DNA of 48,498 nucleotides from Chryseobacterium sp. YIM B08800. GTDB taxonomy: Bacteria > Bacteroidota > Bacteroidia > Flavobacteriales > Weeksellaceae. The stretch spans positions 1 through 48,498 of the forward strand of contig NZ_JAPDKN010000029.1 of NCBI RefSeq assembly GCF_026163565.1. The letters are read 5' to 3'. The notes beneath the pieces were generated by a model that worked only from the letters and a program-made list of their open reading frames with translations, made no database searches and was not told the DNA's origin. Numbering within the stretch: the first letter of the stretch is position 1; each line of letters opens with the position of its first letter. Positions 7,652 to 15,735 of the stretch are shown piece by piece. The translations under genes were made by a program, and so were the position numbers.

Positions 7652-8608
7652 ATGTTTGAATTAACGTATGATTTAGAAGGTATTGATTCAAAAAACTTCT
7701 ATGGAGTTAATAACCAATATTTCAATTTAATAAAATCAAGCTTCCCGACACTTAAAATTACGGGTCGTGATCATTTTATCTTTGCGATGGGAAATCAGGA
7801 AGCTTTAGATATATTTAAACAAAAGCTTGACGACATTGTGTCGTTTATTTCCAAAAATAATTCTATCGGACTGAAAGATATCGAAAACTTTCTCAATCTT
7901 AAGGATGAGAATGAGAAACATTTGGTTTTTGACCAAGACATTATCGTAAAAGGCGTTAACGGAAAAATTATTAAAGCTAAAACAACTAACCTTAAAAAAC
8001 TCGTCAAAGAAACTGAGAAAAAAGACATGGTTTTTACAATTGGTCCGGCCGGGACGGGAAAAACCTACACCAGTGTTGCTTTAGCAGCGAGAGCTTTAAG
8101 GGATAAAGAAGTTAAAAGAATTATTTTGACAAGACCTGCAGTAGAAGCCGGAGAAAGTCTTGGTTTCTTGCCGGGAGATTTGAAGGAAAAGCTTGATCCT
8201 TACTTACAGCCTTTGTATGATGCACTTCGCGACATGATTCCTCATGAAAAACTGGAAGGTTTTATGGAGAAAAAAGTAATCGAGGTGGCACCTTTGGCTT
8301 TTATGAGAGGACGAACTTTGGATGATGCTTTTGTGATTTTGGATGAAGCTCAAAATACAACCCATGCTCAAATGAAAATGTTTTTAACGAGAATGGGGAT
8401 GAATGCTAAATTTATTATCACAGGAGACCCAACGCAAATCGATTTACCCCCTAAACAGCATTCCGGTTTGAAAGAAGCGATGCGAATTTTGAAGGATGTA
8501 AAAGAAATTGGTTTTGTATATCTAACGGAAGAAGATGTGGTACGTCATCCTGTGGTGAAAAAAATTATCTTGGCTTACAACGAAGAAGATAAGAGAACAA
8601 GGGAATAG
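7652..8608 (+). CDS. PhoH-family ATPase/helicase-like protein
   Basis: This is a PhoH-like P-loop ATPase, a family thought to act in RNA metabolism. Residues 131-138 are the Walker A motif GPAGTGKT, followed by the family signature ILTRPAVEAGESLGFLPGDL at about 158-177, Walker B VILDEAQN (DEAQ at 231-234) and ITGDPTQIDLP. The N-terminal 110 residues correspond to the KH-like leader of the family. The 318-residue length is normal. The usual partner ybeY is not adjacent here. The ATG begins directly after ATTTGC, so the true promoter is unclear. Confidence 0.93.
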   Translation: MFELTYDLEGIDSKNFYGVNNQYFNLIKSSFPTLKITGRDHFIFAMGNQEALDIFKQKLDDIVSFISKNNSIGLKDIENFLNLKDENEKHLVFDQDIIVKGVNGKIIKAKTTNLKKLVKETEKKDMVFTIGPAGTGKTYTSVALAARALRDKEVKRIILTRPAVEAGESLGFLPGDLKEKLDPYLQPLYDALRDMIPHEKLEGFMEKKVIEVAPLAFMRGRTLDDAFVILDEAQNTTHAQMKMFLTRMGMNAKFIITGDPTQIDLPPKQHSGLKEAMRILKDVKEIGFVYLTEEDVVRHPVVKKIILAYNEEDKRTRE

Positions 8609-8669
8609 AGTAGTTTTTTATGTTTTTTCAGAAATTTTAAAAAATATTTTGTGATTCCATTAAAAGTGA

Positions 8670-8677
8670 TATATTTG
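8670..8677 (+). promoter_or_regulatory. Promoter of the first barrel gene (TATATTTG)
   Basis: TTTTG at 8647-8651 and TATATTTG at 8670-8677 are 18 bases apart, a good match to the Bacteroidota promoter form, with a leader of about 25 bases. Confidence 0.7.
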
Positions 8678-8708
8678 GGATCTTAAAATTTGTTAAAAAA
8701 TTCAAACT

Positions 8709-9374
8709 ATGAAAAAATTATTACTTATTGCTTCTGTTGCTGTAATGGGAGTTGCTGTTAAAGCACAAGAATTTCGATTTGGACCTAAAGCAGGTTTCGC
8801 AATGTCAACGCTTAAAATTGATGAAAAGCAAGACGATTTAGGTAAAAGAAATATGGATCCTAAATATACTTTCTATATAGGAGGTATGGCAGAATACAAA
8901 ATCAATGATAATTTTGGTTTTCAGGCGGAAGTTTTATACTCACCACTTGGAGGGAAAGAAAAAATTGACGGAATAAATGCAGGAGTTGTTTTTGTGGGTG
9001 AACAAACTAAGGTTAATTTGGGGACTCTTTTAGTACCAGTTTCTGCGAAGTATTTTATTACAGAAAGCTTTTCAGTTGCTGCGGGTGCTAACTTTGGAGT
9101 TATTCTTACAGCGAAGCAAAAAACGGTAATTGGTTCTGATTTTATTAGCTTAGACGTAGAAGAAGAAGGTTCAGGTGAAATGGATATTAAAAAAGACCTC
9201 AAAACACTCAACATTGCTCCGTTTGTAGGTGTTGAATATATGTTGGAAAACGGACTTTTCTTTGATGCAAGATACAGTTTAGGAGTATCTAATCTATCTA
9301 ATGATGGAAGTGGAGGGAAAGTTACCAACAGTTTCGCACAAATCGGTGTAGGTTTCAAATTTGGAGGGAACTAA
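8709..9374 (+). CDS. Porin-family outer membrane beta-barrel protein
   Basis: A signal peptide (MKKLLLIASVAVMGVAVKAQ) is followed by about 200 residues with alternating hydrophobic strands: FRFGPKAGFAMSTL, YTFYIGGMAEYKI, FGFQAEVLYSPLG and a final SFAQIGVGFKFGG. This is the pattern of a small 8-stranded outer membrane barrel (porin family / OMP_b-brl). Ligand or transported solute is unknown. It has its own promoter and terminator and is the first of four similar small barrel genes between here and 15612. Confidence 0.85.
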   Translation: MKKLLLIASVAVMGVAVKAQEFRFGPKAGFAMSTLKIDEKQDDLGKRNMDPKYTFYIGGMAEYKINDNFGFQAEVLYSPLGGKEKIDGINAGVVFVGEQTKVNLGTLLVPVSAKYFITESFSVAAGANFGVILTAKQKTVIGSDFISLDVEEEGSGEMDIKKDLKTLNIAPFVGVEYMLENGLFFDARYSLGVSNLSNDGSGGKVTNSFAQIGVGFKFGGN

Positions 9375-9397
9375 GAAAATATTTACAATTCTATTAT

Positions 9398-9428
9398 AAA
9401 GCAAGGCAATTATTTGTCTTGCTTTTTT
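9398..9428 (+). terminator. Terminator after first barrel gene
   Basis: AAAGCAAGgCAA pairs with TTGtCTTGCTTT, followed by T residues. Confidence 0.75.
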
Positions 9429-9451
9429 ATTTAAATAAAATCCTGCGGCAT

Positions 9452-9459
9452 TATGTTTG
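9452..9459 (+). promoter_or_regulatory. Promoter of second barrel gene (TATGTTTG)
   Basis: TATGTTTGC lies about 40 bases upstream of the ATG and just after the preceding terminator. Confidence 0.6.
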
Positions 9460-9501
9460 CTGTAAAGCATCATTGAGTTAATAAACATTTAAAATTTTAA
9501 A

Positions 9502-10011
9502 ATGAAAAAATTACTATTACTAGGTGCATTTGCATTGTTTGGAGGGGCTTTACAAGCTCAACAGGGTTTTAAACTTGGGGCTCATATTGGTGCACCTGTT
9601 GGTGATGCAGCAGATTTTGCTTCAGTTACATTAGGCGTAGATGCTGCATATATGTGGAATGTTACAAAAGGTTTAGATGTGGGGATTGCAACAGGATATT
9701 CACATTTCTTTGGTAAAGATCGTTGGGAAGATTTCGGATTTATTCCTTTGGCGGCATCAGGAAAATATAAATTTAATGGTCTTCCTCTTTTTGTAGGTCT
9801 TGATTTGGGAGGTGCAATTTCTACTAAAGACGGTATTGATAGTGGTTTGTATGTATATCCTAAAGTAGGATTTCAGTTACCTAAAGCAGAACTATATTTA
9901 GGATACCAAAATATTGGAAGTGAAAGAGGAGATTGGGACAGAGATAGAGACAGAAGAATTGATTCTAATTTTGGTGCAATCAATTTAGGAGTTAATTTCT
10001 TTTTAAAATAA
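9502..10011 (+). CDS. Small outer membrane beta-barrel protein
   Basis: This 169-residue exported protein has the signal peptide MKKLLLLGAFALFGGALQAQ and then barrel strands such as FKLGAHIGAPVG, LGVDAAYMWNV, LDVGIATGYSHFF, LYVYPKVGFQL and a terminal INLGVNFFLK. The last aromatic residue is consistent with recognition by the BAM machinery. A charged patch RGDWDRDRDRRID at about residues 141-153 is probably an extracellular loop. Function is unknown. Monocistronic, between a promoter and a terminator. Confidence 0.8.
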   Translation: MKKLLLLGAFALFGGALQAQQGFKLGAHIGAPVGDAADFASVTLGVDAAYMWNVTKGLDVGIATGYSHFFGKDRWEDFGFIPLAASGKYKFNGLPLFVGLDLGGAISTKDGIDSGLYVYPKVGFQLPKAELYLGYQNIGSERGDWDRDRDRRIDSNFGAINLGVNFFLK

Positions 10012-10031
10012 ATTCTTAAGCAATGATATTG

Positions 10032-10061
10032 AACTCTGATTGAAAAATCAGAGTTTTTTTA
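10032..10061 (+). terminator. Terminator after second barrel gene
   Basis: AACTCTGATT pairs perfectly with AATCAGAGTT, followed by seven T. Confidence 0.85.
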
Positions 10062-10182
10062 TGTTAATTTTTGAAAAAAATAACATTTATATCTCTTATA
10101 TGCGATTTCTACTTGATAAAACCTAATATTAATGGTTGATATTAATCACATTAAGAAATTTTAATATTGAAAATTACCCTTA

Positions 10183-10190
10183 TACATTTG
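10183..10190 (+). promoter_or_regulatory. Promoter of third barrel gene (TACATTTG)
   Basis: TACATTTGC sits 27 bases upstream of the ATG at 10217. Its position inside the longer open frame argues against the upstream start at 10136. Confidence 0.65.
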
Positions 10191-10216
10191 CATCAAGAAA
10201 GTATAAAATTATTCAA

Positions 10217-10873
10217 ATGAAAAAATTATTAATTGCAAGTGCTGTTGCACTTTTCGGATTATCAAACGCTCAGATTGCTAAAGGAACTGTTTATTTATCT
10301 GGATCTGTTGGTTATTCTCAACAAGAAACTAACAACGGTAATTTAAAAGAAGAAAACTTTAATGTTCTTCCAAGAGCTGGTTTCTTTGTAGCACCAAACT
10401 TAGCAGTAGGTTTAGGTTTAGGATACCAAACTTCAACAGATACTGAAATTACTACATCTAATATTGGTGGAGCAAGTGTTGTTAGCACAGATAAATTCAA
10501 AACTCCTGCATTCGTAGTAGAGCCTTTCGTAAGAAAATACTGGACTTTAGGAGATAAACTGTATTTCTTCGGTCAATTAGCAGTACCAATGCAATTTGGA
10601 AAAGCAGAAGTTGAAAATACAACTGTAGCTACATTTGGTGGTACAACTGAAACAACTACTACTTCTACTGAGGCTAAATACACTTCTGTTGGAGTTACTG
10701 TAAAACCAGGTTTAGATTATTTCTTAAACAAAAACTGGACTATTGAAGCTACAATCGGTGAATTCGGTTACAACAACTTCAAACCAAAAGAAGGTGATGC
10801 TACAAACAACTACAACTTCGGTTTAAACTTATCTTCAGTTACAATCGGTGTTAAATATGTTTTTGCTAAATAA
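10217..10873 (+). CDS. Outer membrane beta-barrel protein
   Basis: I place the start at the ATG at 10217, giving the signal peptide MKKLLIASAVALFGLSNAQ; the open frame extends 27 codons upstream but that part has no signal-peptide character and overlaps the promoter. The mature 199 residues show barrel strands (TVYLSGSVGYSQ, LAVGLGLGYQT, FFGQLAVPMQF, SSVTIGVKYVFAK) with Thr-rich loops near residues 140-155. The leader and the QxxKG start of the mature chain resemble the barrel protein at 14977, so the two look like paralogues now separated by the potassium genes. Function unknown. Confidence 0.85.
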   Translation: MKKLLIASAVALFGLSNAQIAKGTVYLSGSVGYSQQETNNGNLKEENFNVLPRAGFFVAPNLAVGLGLGYQTSTDTEITTSNIGGASVVSTDKFKTPAFVVEPFVRKYWTLGDKLYFFGQLAVPMQFGKAEVENTTVATFGGTTETTTTSTEAKYTSVGVTVKPGLDYFLNKNWTIEATIGEFGYNNFKPKEGDATNNYNFGLNLSSVTIGVKYVFAK

Positions 10874-10894
10874 TTAGTAAACATTAATTAATAT

Positions 10895-10927
10895 AAATCC
10901 TGAGATTTTTTTCTCAGGATTTTTTTA
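10895..10927 (+). terminator. Terminator after third barrel gene
   Basis: AAATCCTGAG pairs with CTCAGGATTT, followed by a T run. It also blocks any read-through into the sensor kinase gene. Confidence 0.85.
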
Positions 10928-10964
10928 TTCCCTAAATTATAGATCAATCTTATACTTAATTGAT

Positions 10965-10972
10965 TATTTTTG
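10965..10972 (+). promoter_or_regulatory. Promoter of the sensor kinase gene (TATTTTTG)
   Basis: TATTTTTG lies 23 bases upstream of the TTG start codon and directly after the preceding terminator. Confidence 0.6.
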
Positions 10973-10995
10973 ATAGTTAGTTTTATTAATAAAAA

Positions 10996-12072
10996 TTGAA
11001 AACCTCCGCTCCCATACAATATCGGCAATATATTTTGAGTACAGTCTCCATTCTTTTGGTTTCTGTATTGTGTTTTACAGTAAGAGATAACATCAATTAC
11101 AAAGCGACCGCACTTATTTTGTTGTTTACAGTTTCAATAATTGCCATGCTTTTTGATATTCTTCCGGTGCTTTTATCGGCTTTTTTAAGTGCGGTAATCT
11201 GGAATTTTTTTTTCATTTCGCCACAATTTACTTTAGACATAAGCGATACTGAGGATCTTTTGATGTTTCTTTCTTATTTTGTAATTGCTTTATTAAACGC
11301 CGTTTTAACCTTTAAAATAAGACAAGCCGAGCGAAAAGCCAGAGACAAAGAAGAAAAAGAGCAGACCATTAAATTGTACAATACACTTTTAAACTCTCTT
11401 TCTCACGAATTGCGAACTCCAATTGCAACAATCTTGGGAACAGTAGATATTTTAAAAGAAGCCTGTCATAACCATAAATTAAATTTTTCGCAGCAGATGG
11501 ATCTTCTGAACGATATCGATATTGCAACGGTACGTCTTAACAGGCAGGTGAAAAATATTCTGAATCTAAACCGAATTGAAAGCGGAATTCTAAAGCCTAA
11601 AGCAGACTGGTGCGATATCAACGAATTAATAAATTCTATACTACAGAAAATAAAAATTACCGAAGGACATGAAATCTATTTTACAAGCAATGAAAACCTA
11701 CCTCTTTTTAAGCTTGATATTGGTTTTACAGAGCAAATTTTATTGAATATCATTCATAATGCTGTACAGTATACCCCAAAAAATTCTATCATTAAAATAG
11801 ATGTTAATTACGAATCAAAAAGCTGTAAAATTGTGATTTTAGATAACGGAAATGGTATTCCTGAAAGTGAGCATGTTTTAATTTTTGATAAATTTAAAAG
11901 GCTTCCAGACAGTAAAACCAGAGGAACAGGATTAGGATTATCTATTGTAAAAGGATTTGCAGAAGCACAAGGAGGAACAGTAACTTTAGAAAATAATATC
12001 CCGCACGGAAGTATTTTTACCATACAAATACCTGCGGAAACATCTTATATAAATCATCTTAAAAATGAGTAA
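10996..12072 (+). CDS. KdpD-like membrane sensor histidine kinase (DUF4118 type)
   Basis: This kinase matches the C-terminal half of KdpD. Residues about 12-107 form four membrane segments of the DUF4118 type. The dimerisation box is SLSHELRTP with phospho-acceptor H137; the ATPase part shows NIIHNAVQYTP, ILDNGNGIPE and GTGLGLSIVKGFAEAQGG. The cytoplasmic KdpD N-terminal domain (Walker-type and USP parts) is absent, and the 122-base upstream gap with its terminator leaves no room for it, so this is a short form and not a broken gene. The start is TTG at 10996; the first in-frame ATG (residue 51) would remove a membrane segment. The end overlaps the regulator gene by 8 bases. Likely senses potassium or turgor, by family and by the kup neighbour. 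Confidence 0.88.
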   Translation: MKTSAPIQYRQYILSTVSILLVSVLCFTVRDNINYKATALILLFTVSIIAMLFDILPVLLSAFLSAVIWNFFFISPQFTLDISDTEDLLMFLSYFVIALLNAVLTFKIRQAERKARDKEEKEQTIKLYNTLLNSLSHELRTPIATILGTVDILKEACHNHKLNFSQQMDLLNDIDIATVRLNRQVKNILNLNRIESGILKPKADWCDINELINSILQKIKITEGHEIYFTSNENLPLFKLDIGFTEQILLNIIHNAVQYTPKNSIIKIDVNYESKSCKIVILDNGNGIPESEHVLIFDKFKRLPDSKTRGTGLGLSIVKGFAEAQGGTVTLENNIPHGSIFTIQIPAETSYINHLKNE

Positions 12073-12745
12073 GCACGAAATTTTGGTAGTAGATGATGAG
12101 GCTCAGATCAGAAAGCTTCTCCAGATTACCTTAGAAAACAGCGATTATAAGGTTCGTTTAGCAACTACAGGAAAAGAAGGGCAGGTTTTGGCAGCAAATT
12201 ATTTGCCGGAACTTATTATCTTAGACTTAGGTTTACCTGATATAAGTGGTCATTTGGTGCTAAAAGAACTTCGAGAATGGTACAATAAAGCTATTATTAT
12301 ACTTTCGGCGATAGATGATGAAGAAGATATTGTTTCAGCACTCGATAATGGTGCTACAGATTATCTTACAAAACCTTTTCGTACGGCAGAGTTAATGGCA
12401 AGAATTCGAGGCGCAATAAGAAGAAACAATTCGGAGAATGATGCAGTTCAAATTAAATCGGGTGACTTAGAAATTGATATTCTTTCGAGAACCGCTAAAA
12501 AAAACAATGAGATTTTAAAACTTACATCCACTGAGTTTAATCTGCTTTCGCTTTTTGCCAGAAACGAAGGAAGAGTTTTGACGCATCAGTTTATTTTAAA
12601 AGAAATCTGGGGAGTAGGTTCGCAGACCGAAACTCAATATTTACGGGTTTTTGTAGGAACTTTACGCAAGAAAATAGAAGATAACCCCAATCTACCTAAA
12701 TATATTATTACTGAAAGTGGAGTAGGATACAGGTTTGGAGAATAA
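12065..12745 (+). CDS. KdpE-like OmpR-family response regulator
   Basis: The receiver domain (about residues 1-118) has the acidic pair DD at 10-11, phospho-acceptor D54 in LIILDLGLPD and K103 in YLTKPF. The C-terminal winged helix (about 125-226) has LKLTSTEFNLLSLFARNEGRVL, TETQYLRVFVGTLRKKIE and ITESGVGYRFG, typical of OmpR/KdpE DNA-binding domains. The gene overlaps the kinase gene, so translation is probably coupled, and kup follows after a 146-base gap. The natural target is the kup promoter, where tandem TTTATA direct repeats occur. I withhold the symbol kdpE because no kdpFABC is present. Confidence 0.92.
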   Translation: MSKHEILVVDDEAQIRKLLQITLENSDYKVRLATTGKEGQVLAANYLPELIILDLGLPDISGHLVLKELREWYNKAIIILSAIDDEEDIVSALDNGATDYLTKPFRTAELMARIRGAIRRNNSENDAVQIKSGDLEIDILSRTAKKNNEILKLTSTEFNLLSLFARNEGRVLTHQFILKEIWGVGSQTETQYLRVFVGTLRKKIEDNPNLPKYIITESGVGYRFGE

Positions 12746-12796
12746 CTTTTTATCCTGAACATATTTTTTGATACAGAAAAATAAGCTTCAATCCCT

Positions 12797-12839
12797 ATCT
12801 TTATAAAATCTTTATACATCCTGACCAAAAGTTTATATT
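12797..12839 (+). promoter_or_regulatory. Candidate KdpE-like operator: three TTTATA direct repeats
   Basis: ATCTTTATAAA and ATCTTTATACA follow each other with an exact 11-base period, and a third TTTATA in the same orientation lies 21 bases further on. Same-face direct repeats of about 10-11 bases are how OmpR-family regulators bind. The last copy would overlap the -33 region of the kup promoter. This is inferred from spacing and context. Confidence 0.5.
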
Positions 12840-12858
12840 TTACCAATACCTTTTACAA

Positions 12859-12866
12859 TAATTTTG
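12859..12866 (+). promoter_or_regulatory. Promoter -7 element of kup (TAATTTTG)
   Basis: TAATTTTG lies 25 bases upstream of the TTG start codon of kup. Confidence 0.6.
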
Positions 12867-12891
12867 TGTTTTTAAGTTAAAACATAAAATT

Positions 12892-14841
12892 TTGAAAAAT
12901 AATATTCAAAGCAAAGTTACTGTTGCAACGCTTGTGGTTGCTTTAGGAATTATTTATGGGGACATCGGCACAAGTCCGCTTTATACATTTAAAGCCATTA
13001 TTGGAGAAAGACAGATAAGTGAAGTGTTGGTTTTGGGAGGTGTTTCCTGCGTATTCTGGACGCTTGTTCTACAAACCACGGTAAAATATGTCTGGCTAAC
13101 TTTAAAAGCCGATAACCAGGGAGAAGGCGGTATTTTTTCTTTATACTCTTTGGTGAGAAGGTATGGTAAAAAAATAGCTATTCCCACAATGCTTGGTGCT
13201 GCAGCACTTTTGGCAGACGGAATTATTACACCCGCCGTTTCGGTAACTTCGGCAATCGAAGGTTTAGAAATGATCGACGGAGTGAAACACGTTCCTGTAG
13301 TTCCTATTGTTATTGCTGTTATTTCTCTTGTTTTCTTCTTACAGCGTTTTGGTACGCAGAAAGTAGGAAGAGCTTTTGGACCTGTAATGACGGTTTGGTT
13401 CTGCCTTTTATTCGCACTTGGAATAGGGCAAATTATTCATTATCCTGCAGTTGTAAGAGCATTGAATCCTTATTATGCTTATGAACTTCTTTATCTTTAT
13501 CCGCACGGTTTCTGGCTTTTGGGAGCAGTATTTTTATGTACAACAGGAGCCGAGGCTTTGTACTCAGATTTGGGGCATTGCGGAAGAGAAAATATCAGAA
13601 TTACCTGGGGCTTTGTTAAAGTTTGTTTAATTGTCAATTATTTGGGGCAGGCTGCGTGGCTTCTTCATCAAGGGAATCCTATGTTGGAAGGTAGAAATCC
13701 GTTTTTTGAAATAATGCCTTCGTGGTTTTTATTACCGGGAATTATCATTGCAACTTTAGCGGCAATTGTAGCTTCACAAGCTTTAATTAGTGGTTCTTTT
13801 ACTTTAATTAATGAGGCAATCCACTTAAATTTCTGGCAAAGAGTTGCGATAAAGCAGCCCACGGAAACCAAAGGTCAAATTTATATTCCAAGTGTGAATA
13901 ATATTTTGTGGGCAGGTTGTGTTCTTGTTGTATTATATTTCCAAACTTCTTCCAGAATGGAAGCAGCTTATGGCTTGGCGATTACTATAGCCATGATGAT
14001 GACTACATTTTTGCTTTCATTCTTCTTGCTTTATAAACTAAAATGGAACAAAATATTTGTTTTTTCTTTACTTTTAATTTTTACCATTATTGAGATTTCA
14101 TTCTTTATTGCCAATTTGGTGAAATTCCATGATGGAGGTTATATCACGGTTTTCGTAGGCGGATTGTTCTTTGCAGTAATGTACATCAGTTATTTTGGTA
14201 GAAAAATTAATAACAGATATACAAAGTTTACAGATTTGGGGAAATTTGCCAATAAAATTGTGGAGCTGAGCAGCGATACCGATATCCCGAAATACACTAC
14301 CCATCTTATTTACCTTACAAAAGCCGACAGAAGAGATCAGATTGAAACAAAAATTATTAAATCTATCTTTGATAAAAAACCTAAAAGAGCTGATGTTTAT
14401 TGGTTTTTCCATATCAATAGAACCAATCATCCTTATACCTTAGATTATGAAGTTTCGGAATTGGTAGACGATAAAGTAATCAAAATAGTACTGAACATAG
14501 GGTTTAGAATTCAGCCCAGAACAGAGCTTTTTTTCGAGAAAATTATTGATGATCTTATTGCCAATAAAGAACTCAATCTTCACCTGAAAAACAACGGAAG
14601 TACAAAATACAATCCTACCATCGATTTTAAGTTTATTTTGATGGAAAAATATCTTTCAGTGGAAAATGAATTTGCTTTAAAAGAGGGTATTATTCTTAAT
14701 TCTTATTTCTTCCTGAAAAGATTTGCGCAAAAAGATCAAGATGCTTTCGGTTTAGATCAGAATGATGTTTTGGTAGAGCATATCCCATTAATTTATCAAC
14801 CCGTAAAGGTGGTTAATTTAGAGAGAAATCGTCGTTGCTAA
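12892..14841 (+). CDS. kup: Kup-type potassium uptake transporter
   Basis: This is a KUP/HAK/KT potassium-proton symporter of the inner membrane. The signature YGDIGTSPLYTFKA lies at about residues 22-35, followed by NQGEGGIFSLYSLVRR, the GAAALLADGIITPAVSVTSA stretch and about twelve membrane segments up to residue 440, with a cytoplasmic C-terminal domain to 649. Length and motif order are normal. The start codon is TTG; the next in-frame ATG lies beyond the first signature, so TTG is required. It has its own promoter after a KdpDE-like pair, which suggests potassium-responsive control. Confidence 0.95.
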   Translation: MKNNIQSKVTVATLVVALGIIYGDIGTSPLYTFKAIIGERQISEVLVLGGVSCVFWTLVLQTTVKYVWLTLKADNQGEGGIFSLYSLVRRYGKKIAIPTMLGAAALLADGIITPAVSVTSAIEGLEMIDGVKHVPVVPIVIAVISLVFFLQRFGTQKVGRAFGPVMTVWFCLLFALGIGQIIHYPAVVRALNPYYAYELLYLYPHGFWLLGAVFLCTTGAEALYSDLGHCGRENIRITWGFVKVCLIVNYLGQAAWLLHQGNPMLEGRNPFFEIMPSWFLLPGIIIATLAAIVASQALISGSFTLINEAIHLNFWQRVAIKQPTETKGQIYIPSVNNILWAGCVLVVLYFQTSSRMEAAYGLAITIAMMMTTFLLSFFLLYKLKWNKIFVFSLLLIFTIIEISFFIANLVKFHDGGYITVFVGGLFFAVMYISYFGRKINNRYTKFTDLGKFANKIVELSSDTDIPKYTTHLIYLTKADRRDQIETKIIKSIFDKKPKRADVYWFFHINRTNHPYTLDYEVSELVDDKVIKIVLNIGFRIQPRTELFFEKIIDDLIANKELNLHLKNNGSTKYNPTIDFKFILMEKYLSVENEFALKEGIILNSYFFLKRFAQKDQDAFGLDQNDVLVEHIPLIYQPVKVVNLERNRRC

Positions 14842-14914
14842 AACTTCGAAAAATAGTATTATAAACTTTAGATAGATTTTATTTTTTCTAAATAATAATC
14901 AATCAAAAACAGTA

Positions 14915-14945
14915 AAAACCCTGAGCGAATTTCAGGGCTTTTTTT
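14915..14945 (+). terminator. Terminator after kup
   Basis: CCCTGA pairs with TCAGGG around a 7-base loop, followed by a T run. Confidence 0.75.
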
Positions 14946-14946
14946 A

Positions 14947-14954
14947 TATTTTTG
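14947..14954 (+). promoter_or_regulatory. Promoter of fourth barrel gene (TATTTTTG)
   Basis: TATTTTTGCC is placed 22 bases upstream of the ATG and immediately after the kup terminator. Confidence 0.65.
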
Positions 14955-14976
14955 CCGATTCAAATATCAATAAACT

Positions 14977-15612
14977 ATGAAAAAATTATTACTAGTTGGT
15001 GCAATTGCACTTTGTGGATTATCAAACGCACAAATGTCTAAAGGTGACTGGGTAATCAGCGGAAACACAGGGATGGGTTTTAATAATGTAAATACCACTT
15101 TCAAAGCTGAAGGAGAGTCTGAAGACGGACCTAAAGTAAGTACGTTTTCTGTAACGCCATCTGTAGGTTATTTTGTTATCGATAAATTAGCTGTAGGAAT
15201 CGATCTTGGTTTCACAACAATGACTACAAAATATGACGGTGAAAAATCTACTACTACAAATTTTGCTGTAATGCCTACTGCAACGTATTATTTTGCAAAC
15301 GATTCTAAATTTGTTCCTTTCTTGGGAGCAGGAGTAGGATATGCATCAGTAAAAAACAAAGCTTCTGTAGACATTATGGGAGTAACAACCTCAGACGAAA
15401 TGACTACTGATGGTTTAGCATGGAAAGTAAAAGGAGGTATTACTTATATGGCAACTCAGTCTTTAGGTATTAACTTGGGAGTTTCTTACGATCAGTTTTC
15501 AAACAAGGAAACTTATTTTGGTACAGACGTTAAAACCAACGTTAAAACTTTTGGAGCAAACATCGGTTTCTCTTATTTTATTAAATCTAAACCTCAAAAA
15601 TCTGATAAATAA
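14977..15612 (+). CDS. Outer membrane beta-barrel protein
   Basis: A signal peptide (MKKLLLVGAIALCGLSNAQ) precedes about 190 residues with barrel strands: WVISGNTGMGF, TFSVTPSVGYFVI, LAVGIDLGFTTM, FVPFLGAGVGYASV and VKTFGANIGFSYFIK. The protein ends in a short basic tail (KSKPQKSDK) after the last strand. The leader GLSNAQ and the overall layout resemble the barrel protein at 10217. Whether it serves solute entry related to potassium is unknown; only the position next to kup hints at it. Confidence 0.83.
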   Translation: MKKLLLVGAIALCGLSNAQMSKGDWVISGNTGMGFNNVNTTFKAEGESEDGPKVSTFSVTPSVGYFVIDKLAVGIDLGFTTMTTKYDGEKSTTTNFAVMPTATYYFANDSKFVPFLGAGVGYASVKNKASVDIMGVTTSDEMTTDGLAWKVKGGITYMATQSLGINLGVSYDQFSNKETYFGTDVKTNVKTFGANIGFSYFIKSKPQKSDK

Positions 15613-15636
15613 TCATTTATCAATTTGATTTAATAT

Positions 15637-15671
15637 AATCCGATTCAAAAATTTGAGTCGGATTTTTTTAT
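15637..15671 (+). terminator. Terminator after fourth barrel gene
   Basis: AATCCGATTC pairs with GAGTCGGATT (one G-T pair), followed by seven T. Confidence 0.85.
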
Positions 15672-15683
15672 AAAAACAGGCAC

Positions 15684-15713
15684 AAAAAAACTCCCAGAAA
15701 TTCTGAGAGTTTG
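15684..15713 (-). terminator. Terminator of ffh
   Basis: Read leftward, AAACTCTCAGAA pairs with TTCTGGGAGTTT and is followed by a T run. It faces the barrel gene terminator in the convergent gap. Confidence 0.8.
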
Positions 15714-15735
15714 TATATTTTAAAAAATCTGTCGA

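Noticed and set aside
10136..10216. 27-codon extension of the third barrel gene
   Set aside because: It overlaps a TACATTTG promoter and would bury the signal peptide.
10996..12072. Sensor kinase as a 5'-truncated kdpD pseudogene
   Set aside because: A terminator and promoter directly upstream and the overlap with the regulator indicate an intact short gene.
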